From positions 1 to 7,261 of the forward strand of contig JAAWCC010000119.1 in assembly GCA_022792975.1 (NCBI GenBank): a DNA stretch of 7,261 bases, written 5' to 3'. The notes under the pieces were generated by a model. It was not told the DNA's origin. It made no database searches and was given only the letters and a program-made list of their open reading frames with translations. Both the position numbers and the translations under genes were made by a program. Below, in pieces: positions 1 to 4,750 of the stretch. The first letter of the stretch is position 1. Every line of letters starts with the position of its first letter. The DNA comes from Clostridia bacterium (GTDB taxonomy: Bacteria > Bacillota_A > Clostridia > TANB77 > CAG-508).

Positions 1-93
1 ATTATATTATATCCGCATAATTATTATATCTATTCACAACAATATTACCATATTAGAGTTTTTTTGACAATAGTTTTAAAAAAATTTAAGAAG

Positions 94-122
94 TTGACTT
101 TTAAGTTATAACGATATAAAAT
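94..122 (+). promoter_or_regulatory. Sigma-A-type promoter of the rdgB operon
   Basis: A -35 box TTGACT (94-99) and a -10 box TAAAAT (117-122) are separated by 17 bases, which is optimal spacing for the housekeeping sigma factor. Transcription would start near 129. The ribosome binding site AAGGAGGAG (135-143) then sits 7 bases (counted from GGAGG) before the ATG at 149. A second TTGACA at 64-69 has no good partner -10. Bases 1-93 are AT-rich and show no gene. Confidence 0.6.
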
Positions 123-148
123 ATATAAGAAAATAAGGAGGAGAAAAT

Positions 149-748
149 ATGGATATTATATATGCTACATCAAACATAGGAAAGAAAAATCAAGTTCAAG
201 AATTTTTGAACTATAATCATTATGATGTTAATATAATTACCCTAAAGGATATTGAATTTAACGAGGAAATTGAAGAAAATGGAAAAACGTTTGAGGAAAA
301 TTCAGAGATAAAGGCAGAGGCAGTAAAGAAATTTTGTGATAGAAAGAATATAAAAGGAATAATAGTTGCAGATGATGCAGGTCTTATGGTGGAGGCACTA
401 GGAGGAAGACCTGGAGTACATACTGCAAGATATGCAGGAGATCATGCACCTCAAGAAGTTGTCTTAAATAAGCTACTAGAAGAAATGAAATATGTAGAGG
501 CGGATAAAAGGACAGCAAGCTTTGTTTGCGTGCTAACTGCAATATTGGAAAACGGTGAAAAAATTATTTGCAAAGGTGAAACCAAAGGAAGGATTGCTAA
601 AGAATGTGGAGCAATGGGAAAACTTACCTTTGGTCCAGTGCTAATCCCAGATGGATTTGATAGAGTTATAAATGAGCTTACTGAAGAAGAATTAGGTCAT
701 ACACATAGGCAAAAGGCTTGGAGAGAGCTACTTGAAAAAATTAGCTAG
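149..748 (+). CDS. rdgB: RdgB/HAM1-type XTP/dITP diphosphatase (non-canonical purine NTP pyrophosphatase)
   Basis: This 199-residue protein has the usual length of the HAM1/RdgB family. Family members are cytoplasmic and hydrolyse dITP, XTP and ITP to monophosphate plus pyrophosphate, which keeps deaminated purines out of DNA and RNA. Visible motifs are the N-terminal ATSNIGKKNQ (family T/SxNxxK nucleotide-binding loop), FEENSEIKA, and VADDAGLMVEALGGRPGV with D75/D76, which include the catalytic acid, followed by TARYAG. Near the C-terminus THR (185-187) replaces the usual SHR. One oddity is that the normally well-conserved FGYDP base-recognition loop reads LTFGP here (159-163), so the conserved Asp is a Gly (G162). 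Substrate preference may therefore differ. The ATG has a strong AAGGAGGAG site. The next gene starts 19 bases after the stop, so the two are probably one operon. Family assignment is firm; exact specificity is not. Confidence 0.93.
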   Translation: MDIIYATSNIGKKNQVQEFLNYNHYDVNIITLKDIEFNEEIEENGKTFEENSEIKAEAVKKFCDRKNIKGIIVADDAGLMVEALGGRPGVHTARYAGDHAPQEVVLNKLLEEMKYVEADKRTASFVCVLTAILENGEKIICKGETKGRIAKECGAMGKLTFGPVLIPDGFDRVINELTEEELGHTHRQKAWRELLEKIS

Positions 749-767
749 AGGTTTGGAGGGTGCAAAA

Positions 768-1328
768 ATGAAGAGTAGAAATTTTTTTAAGCATTTAAAA
801 ACTGTATTAAAGCATAAATGGATAGTATTTAAACTTAGTATTAAAGCGGGAATTCCTATAAGAGGTTTACTTCATGATTTGTCCAAATTTTCACCAATAG
901 AGTTTTTTGAATCTGTCAAATTTTATGAAAACGGAAAAAGAAGTCCATTAGCAAATTCCAGAGAAACAAAAGGATACTCTTTAGCCTGGCTACATCATAA
1001 AGGAAGAAATAAGCATCACTTGGAGTACTGGGTAGACCAAGAATTAAAAGAACAACCAATCATACCTCGCAAATATTTATTTGAAGCAATATGTGATAAA
1101 CTTTCTGCTAGTATGGTTTATGAAGGAAAAAATTGGAATAATAGTTCTGAATTAAACTATTGGGTAAACAAAGAAAAGGGGAGGGTGCTTACAAATCCTA
1201 GAATACAGATGTTTATAACAGAGGTTTTTATAGAGGTTAGTGAAAAGGGAATTAATGAGGTTATAACTAAAAAGAATTTAAATAGACTATATGATAAAAT
1301 TGTAAGTGAAGCAAAGTATGTAATATAA
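768..1328 (+). CDS. DUF5662 family protein of unknown function
   Basis: The product is a 186-residue cytoplasmic protein with no signal peptide or membrane segment. It resembles the DUF5662 family, members of which are sometimes mislabelled catalase in databases; I see no haem-catalase features. The N-terminal half carries LLHDLSKFSPIEF (residues 34-46) and LAWLHHKGRNKHHLEYW (72-88). The clustered His and Asp residues (H36, D37, H76, H77, H83, H84) could bind a metal and loosely recall HD-type hydrolases, but this is inference only. I chose ATG 768 because GGAGGG (755-760) lies 7 bases upstream. An in-frame TTG at 732 would overlap rdgB and lacks a ribosome binding site. The gene follows rdgB by 19 bases and ends on the bidirectional hairpin terminator. 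Confidence 0.8.
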   Translation: MKSRNFFKHLKTVLKHKWIVFKLSIKAGIPIRGLLHDLSKFSPIEFFESVKFYENGKRSPLANSRETKGYSLAWLHHKGRNKHHLEYWVDQELKEQPIIPRKYLFEAICDKLSASMVYEGKNWNNSSELNYWVNKEKGRVLTNPRIQMFITEVFIEVSEKGINEVITKKNLNRLYDKIVSEAKYVI

Positions 1329-1366
1329 AATAGTAACAGTCACACCAAATGTGGCTGCTACTGTTT
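1328..1366. terminator. Hairpin terminator, probably bidirectional, between convergent operons
   Basis: Bases 1328-1343 can pair with 1351-1366 to form a stem of about 16 bp around the 7-base loop ACCAAAT. The stem has one A-C mismatch (1336/1358) and two G-U wobbles. On the plus strand it is followed by a T-rich stretch. On the minus strand the outer arm reads into TATTTTATA. It lies between the plus-strand rdgB operon and the minus-strand sspH gene, where a shared terminator is expected. The T-tracts are short, so efficiency is uncertain. Confidence 0.7.
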
Positions 1367-1417
1367 ATTAACAGAAATTCCTATAAATAAATTACCATTT
1401 AAAATAATAGAAAAATA

Positions 1418-1585
1418 TCACTCATGCAAATCTTCAACCAAAACATCCATATCTCCAGCTCCATCTATAAAACCAACTTTAGCAACACCATTTGAAATCT
1501 CCTGAATCCAAACAAGCTTGTCCTCATAAAATACATCACATTTTTCTTTATTTCCTAAAATCTCATTAACTCTAGCAATATTCAT
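1418..1585 (-). CDS. sspH: H-type small acid-soluble spore protein (SspH family)
   Basis: The product is a 55-residue protein starting MNIARVNEIL, with the core pattern RxxEIL, then DVFYEDKLVWIQEI, and an acidic C-terminus DVLVEDLHE. This layout (N-terminal helix, then the Y-x(4)-VWI segment) and size match the SspH family, whose members are made in the forespore and remain in the mature spore. An upstream in-frame start at 1633 would add 16 hydrophobic residues not found in the family, so I prefer ATG at 1585-1583. The sequence before it has AAGGG and GGTG, a modest ribosome binding site. I found no convincing sigma-G promoter. The XRE gene lies 86 bases upstream on the same strand with no terminator between, so co-transcription is possible. 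The gene points to an endospore former. Confidence 0.85.
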   Translation of the reverse strand: MNIARVNEILGNKEKCDVFYEDKLVWIQEISNGVAKVGFIDGAGDMDVLVEDLHE

Positions 1586-1671
1586 ATACACCAATCCCTT
1601 CTTTATATCTAATCCTAATAAGATTATATACAAAAAAAGGAAAAATATAACTAAAGCAGGATAAACAATAA

Positions 1672-1929
1672 TTAACTTTTTTGTTGTGCTTTATCAAACT
1701 CTTTTTCAAGGTCCTTATAGTCTATTTTCAAAATTTTCATTATGGCTATTAACTCAAAGTCCTTAAGTATAGTGCTTTGCTTTTCTGCTCTTAAGATAGT
1801 AGTTCTATCAATATTTAATCCAAGTAACTGTAATCTTCTTGCAAGATCTTCTCTAGACATTTTTTCTTTTTTTCTATATTCTTCAATTATTAAACCGGAT
1901 AAATTTGATTTTCCGTTATATTTTCGCAT
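1672..1929 (-). CDS. Small XRE-family helix-turn-helix transcriptional regulator
   Basis: This 85-residue protein is almost entirely one Cro/CI-type helix-turn-helix domain. Residues 10-24 form helix 1, SREDLARRL (25-33) the positioning helix, and NIDRTTILRAEK (39-50) the recognition helix. A helical segment FELIAIMKILKID follows. There is a short charged tail and no separate effector domain. The domain has a slightly long turn (QLLGLN), as in many clostridial versions of this family. The ATG at 1929-1927 has AGGAGA 7 bases upstream. A weak promoter may lie at about 1954-1982 (minus-strand TTTTTA, 17 bases, TATTAT). The gene is divergent from lytTR, and the perfect palindrome at 1990-2016 lies between them, so it is a natural candidate to bind that site. 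This pairing is inferred, not shown. Confidence 0.85.
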   Translation of the reverse strand: MRKYNGKSNLSGLIIEEYRKKEKMSREDLARRLQLLGLNIDRTTILRAEKQSTILKDFELIAIMKILKIDYKDLEKEFDKAQQKS

Positions 1930-1964
1930 TATAATTCTCCTATTTATAAAAACATAATAATAAC

Positions 1965-1993
1965 TTGATTTTAATATAAAAATGTAGTATTAT
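1965..1993 (+). promoter_or_regulatory. Sigma-A-type promoter of the lytTR gene
   Basis: A -35 box TTGATT (1965-1970) and a -10 box TATTAT (1988-1993) are separated by 17 bases. Transcription should start near 2000. The last four bases of the -10 box lie inside the left arm of the palindrome at 1990-2016, so a protein bound there would block RNA polymerase. The ribosome binding site AAAGGAGG (2015-2022) is only 4 bases from the ATG at 2027. Confidence 0.65.
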
Positions 1994-2016
1994 TGATGTT
2001 GACTCAACATCAATAA
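1990..2016. promoter_or_regulatory. Perfect 27-bp palindrome, probable repressor operator
   Basis: The arms TTATTGATGTTGA (1990-2002) and its exact reverse complement (2004-2016) flank a single central C (2003). There are no mismatches over 13 bp per arm. The site covers the end of the -10 box and the expected transcription start of lytTR, and its last two bases touch the ribosome binding site. This is the classic position for a homodimeric repressor. The divergent XRE regulator is the first candidate. LytTR proteins usually bind direct repeats, so self-binding by the LytTR protein is less likely. An RNA hairpin is unlikely because only the right half would be transcribed. Confidence 0.7.
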
Positions 2017-2026
2017 AGGAGGATAA

Positions 2027-2393
2027 ATGTTTAAAATAGTTGTTTTTGAAGATAATTTATTATTAGTAGAAGTTAGTGGAAGAAGAATAACAAAAATAGA
2101 GCTAAAAGATGTAATATATTTTGAAAGCAATAAAAGACTTGTTAATATTATTTACAAGTCTAAGGTTAAAGATACTATATATATGAAATTGAGTGAACTT
2201 GAGAAAATACTTCCAGATTATTTTGTTAGATGCCATCAAAGCTACATTATAAATCTGAAAAGAATAGACAGATTTAAAGATTATAAGTTTTTTATGCAAA
2301 ATCGGCGAAGTAATTAGTACTAGCAAATCAAAAAGAGAATTTGTTAGAAAAAGAGTAATCGAATTTATAAAAAGAATAGAAAATGTTGTTTAA
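2027..2393 (+). CDS. Stand-alone LytTR DNA-binding regulator, reading frame broken by one extra base
   Basis: The first 92 codons encode a LytTR domain: IELKDVIYFESNKRLVNI (24-41), then MKLSELEKILPDYFVRCHQSYIINLKRIDRF (53-83), with the family signature FxRxHxSYIIN. LytTR domains bind DNA in regulators such as AgrA and VirR. In the given frame, CGG at 2303-2305 (codon 93) is followed by three codons and a TAG at 2315-2317. Leaving out C2303 restores an intact C-terminus beginning GEVISTSKSKREFVRKR, with TAA at 2391-2393 and a total of 121 residues. This fits the family much better than the 96-residue product. No receiver domain is present, although the first ten residues (MFKIVVFEDN) look like the start of one. 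The start is fixed by AAAGGAGG at 2015-2022. The gene may be a pseudogene, an assembly error, or a +1 frameshift gene. It likely controls the surface cluster just downstream (inference). Confidence 0.82.
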
Positions 2394-2404
2394 GTAATTT
2401 ATGG

Positions 2405-2450
2405 CTAAGTATGACAAAAAATAGGATAAAAGTTACATAAAGCTTGAAAA
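2405..2450 (+). repeat. Upstream regulatory element, copy 1 of 2
   Basis: Bases 2411-2450 match 6756-6795 at 34 of 40 positions with no gap, and a shared CTAA extends the match to 2405. The core reads ATGACAAAAAATA, four mostly variable bases, AAAGTTACATA, then CTTGAAAA. The right end contains the -35 box TTGAAA (2444-2449). The conserved block lies directly upstream of the -35, where activators usually bind. It contains a GTTACAT core somewhat like half of a LytTR site, but it does not meet the full direct-repeat consensus. Confidence 0.7.
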
Positions 2451-2471
2451 CACAAAATAAGGATATATAAT
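2444..2471 (+). promoter_or_regulatory. Promoter of the dockerin gene and cohesin cluster
   Basis: TTGAAA (2444-2449), a 16-base spacer and a perfect TATAAT (2466-2471) form the promoter, with an expected start near 2478 and a leader of about 29 bases. The -35 box is the end of the repeated element. The promoter at 6789-6816 has the same boxes and the same spacer length. An 8-bp inverted repeat (ACACAAAA 2450-2457, TTTTGTGT 2483-2490) surrounds the -10, but in DNA this AT-rich it may be chance. I see no terminator between lytTR and this promoter. Confidence 0.7.
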
Positions 2472-2506
2472 GTATATGTAAGTTTTGTGTAAGAGGAGAG
2501 ATTGAA

Positions 2507-3650
2507 ATGAAGATAAAAGGTAAATTCAAAGCTTTTTTAATTTTTTCAACAATAATGTTTGTCATAAGTTTATCTTTTAGTACATTAAATATCACAGTAA
2601 ATGCAGGTGATACAGTAAATGTTAATGATATAATCGGAAATATGCCAGTAGAAAATAATCCAATTAATATATATAAATCAAATGCAGAAGTAAAAGAGGT
2701 ATTAGAGGCTATTCCTAATGTAATTGAATTTGAAGAAACAGAGGTAGAAGCTATAAGCTCTGTATTAAATAAGATAGATAGAAAAATAATGAAAATATTA
2801 GAAGAAAAGGAAATAAAAGGATATATTGTATCAGCTTATAGGATAGCTAATGAAATACATGATTATATAGTAAAAGTGTATGAAAGTCCATTTTCTTTTG
2901 AAGCAAATCCAGTAGGAGAAAAAAATATAACTGTTCGCTTCAGCAATAGTAGTGACTATAAAGAAGAATATGGTGAATATATAAAAAGTAAGTTACAAGA
3001 TACAAATGCTATAAACTTAATTGCTAATATTAATTTAGGTGAAGATATTGGCAGCTGGAATGAAATTTTTCAAGAAGCAGAAAATGAGATAATTAAGACA
3101 ATAGAAGACGAAAGTTATTTTATTGAAACTGAAACACGGAGCAAGAAATAATGCAGGCTTTGGAAAAGGCATAGGAATGATAGTTTATATATTTAAAGAT
3201 GGTGTTTGCTATTTGAATAGATATTATTGGGTTGAAAAGCAGTATAAGATTACTGTACCAAACTATATTGAGGAAACAGAGGAGGCATATATAAACTATA
3301 TTAATGACGTCTTATATAAAAATGGAGAAGCATGGGGAGCAGGAGAAAAATATGTTTTATCAGAAAAATATGATAAAAGTAATCCACATATGGTATGGTT
3401 AAAATTACCAAGTAATGGTGAAGAAGGATATTTGTATGTATATAAAGCTGAGAAGGATGCATTAGGAGATATAAGTGGAGATGGAATAATTGATACAGAA
3501 GATGCAAGAGATATTATGCTACATTGTGTTGGAACAAGAGTATTAAGTGAAAAACAGAAGGAATTAGCAGATGTAAATAAAGATGGATTAGTAGATACAG
3601 AAGATGCAAGAAGGATTTTATTGTATAGCATAGGTCATGGTGAAATTTAA
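2507..3650 (+). CDS. Secreted protein with C-terminal type I dockerin, reading frame broken by one extra base
   Basis: The zero frame starts at ATG 2507 (RBS AGAGGAGAG) and encodes a signal peptide (residues 1-33, likely cut after VNA) and an exported region, then stops at 3149-3151. The frame one base ahead is open from 3105 to 3650. Skipping C3137 of a CGG codon joins ETET to GARNNAGFGKG and gives one 380-residue protein. The 3' half alone has only a TTG start at 3123, no ribosome binding site and no signal peptide, so it is not a separate gene. The C-terminus is a clear type I dockerin with two calcium loops: D321-x-S-x-D325-G-x-x-D329-x-x-D332 and D355-x-N-x-D359-G-x-x-D363-x-x-D366, each followed by AR. 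The segment IFKDGVCYLNRYY (around 218-230) plus KITVPNYIEETEEAYINYI also recalls clostridial dockerin proteins. I recognise no catalytic domain. Its likely partner is the cohesin protein encoded 22 bases downstream. Confidence 0.82.
3492..3611 (+). repeat. Internal duplication encoding the two dockerin calcium loops
   Basis: The 18-base stretch GATACAGAAGATGCAAGA occurs at 3492-3509 and again at 3594-3611, 102 bases apart and in the same frame. Each copy encodes DTEDAR at the end of a calcium-binding loop. The near identity of the two loops means the dockerin is close to twofold symmetric. In known type I dockerins this allows two alternative binding orientations on the cohesin. Confidence 0.85.
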
Positions 3651-3672
3651 TTAAAGAAAAGGGGAGGTTAAA

Positions 3673-4656
3673 ATGAAAAAAATTACAATATTGACTATTA
3701 TCATAATGATAATAGGACTAATATTCATGAGTAATGTAAGCAAGGCAGCAGTCGAAGATATACAAGAAAAAATAAAAGTAAGTGATACAATAGGGAAAAA
3801 AGGAGAGAAAGTTACTGTAAAGATTACTGTAACTAAAGATATTCAACTAGATAATGATGGTTTATTATTAGAATTTGATAAAAATAATTTGAAATATGAT
3901 AGCTCAGCAGTAGCAAATGTACAAAATGTAATGATAATGGGAGGAAATAGAGAAAATCACCCAGCAGGACCTGATGGATTTTCAATTGCCTTAATTTCAA
4001 CAATAGCAGATAAAGCTACAATAAAAGCAGGAACAGAACTTGCAACAATAACATTTGAAATACTAGAGAAAATGGAGGTAAATCAAATGTTGACACTTAG
4101 ACACTATAAAGGTGCAACAAAAACAACCCTCAGTACAGGAATGATTAAACTAAAGACGGACAATCAAACAGAAATTCCCAGTAATCCAAGTAACCCTAGC
4201 AATCCTAGTACTCCTGATAATCCTAAGCAAGACAATGACCAAAAACAAGATAAAATAGTATATGATATGCTAGAAGGAAAAAATAGCATATGGAAAAATG
4301 GAAAGAGCAAAAACTTAGTTTTCCGCTCAAGTGCAGCTTTTGATAAGTTTGTAAATGTTATCATAGATGAAAATGTTGTAGATAAAGAATACTATATAAC
4401 TAAATCAGGAAGTACAATAATTGAAATAAAAGAAAATTACCTAAAAACGCTAAAAGGAGGAGCACATAAAATAATTATAAATTCAAAAGACGGAAGTGCA
4501 GAAGCAGACTTTAAAGTAGAACAGCAAGGAGAAAATACTGCAAAGCTATTACCTAAAACAGGCGGAGAAATAAATCCAGTAGTATTTGCACTATGTATAA
4601 TTTTAGCAATAAATATTGGGGTGACTTTATTTTTATATCGTAAAAATAGGAGGTGA
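3673..4656 (+). CDS. Cohesin-domain surface protein with LPKTG sortase anchor
   Basis: This 327-residue protein has five parts. Residues 1-25 are a signal peptide (likely cut after SKA). Residues about 33-161 are a cohesin-like beta-sandwich: IKVSDTIGKKGEKVTVKITV, a D-x-LLLEFDKNNLKYD strand pair, and KAGTELATITFEIL near the end, which is the usual cohesin finish. Residues 163-194 are a linker with SNP repeats rich in Pro, Asn and Gln. Residues about 195-283 form an Ig/X2-like domain (MLEGKNSIWKNG, then LVFRSSAAFDKF, and TIIEIKENYLKTLKGGAHKI), common in Firmicute wall proteins. Residues 293-327 are a sorting signal: LPKTG, a hydrophobic stretch and the tail RKNRR. A sortase would link it to peptidoglycan; none is in this window. 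Cohesins bind dockerins, and a dockerin is encoded just upstream. The RBS GGGGAGG (3661-3667) fixes the start. The cohesin call is from fold pattern and context, without an alignment. Confidence 0.85.
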   Translation: MKKITILTIIIMIIGLIFMSNVSKAAVEDIQEKIKVSDTIGKKGEKVTVKITVTKDIQLDNDGLLLEFDKNNLKYDSSAVANVQNVMIMGGNRENHPAGPDGFSIALISTIADKATIKAGTELATITFEILEKMEVNQMLTLRHYKGATKTTLSTGMIKLKTDNQTEIPSNPSNPSNPSTPDNPKQDNDQKQDKIVYDMLEGKNSIWKNGKSKNLVFRSSAAFDKFVNVIIDENVVDKEYYITKSGSTIIEIKENYLKTLKGGAHKIIINSKDGSAEADFKVEQQGENTAKLLPKTGGEINPVVFALCIILAINIGVTLFLYRKNRR

Positions 4657-4750
4657 TAGCTTCTATCTACAAAGGCTACTCTAAATTGAAGGGGAAGACA
4701 GAAATTGTTTAAAAAATATAAAGTAAAAGTAATAATAGGAGGAGAATAAG

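Noticed and set aside
732..767. Upstream TTG start for the DUF5662 gene, overlapping rdgB
   Set aside because: No ribosome binding site precedes it, while ATG 768 has GGAGGG at ideal spacing and starts a typical protein.
1586..1633. Longer start for sspH giving 71 residues
   Set aside because: The extra 16 residues are hydrophobic and absent from the SspH family; ATG 1585 gives the usual 55-residue size.
1601..1660. Sigma-G-type promoter for sspH
   Set aside because: A TATAAT-like element is present but no -35 of the sigma-G type lies at a suitable distance.
1742..1957. Plus-strand ORF opposite the XRE gene
   Set aside because: It is the antisense shadow of a well-supported helix-turn-helix gene, with hydrophobic composition typical of such shadows.
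3296..3631. Minus-strand ORFs opposite the dockerin region
   Set aside because: They are shadows of the calcium-loop coding sequence; no ribosome binding site and no family resemblance.
3123..3650. Separate gene starting at TTG 3123 (or ATG 3177) encoding only the dockerin part
   Set aside because: There is no ribosome binding site and no signal peptide, and it joins in register with the upstream frame if one C is skipped. It is better read as the 3' half of the 2507 gene.
4655..4667. Small palindrome GATAGCTTCTATC after the cohesin gene as a terminator
   Set aside because: The stem is only 5 bp with a 3-base loop and no T-tract follows.
4653..4712. 19-codon GTG-start ORF overlapping the stop of the cohesin gene
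   Set aside because: The GTG shares its first base with the AGGAGG, leaving no spacing for initiation, and the peptide has no recognisable feature.
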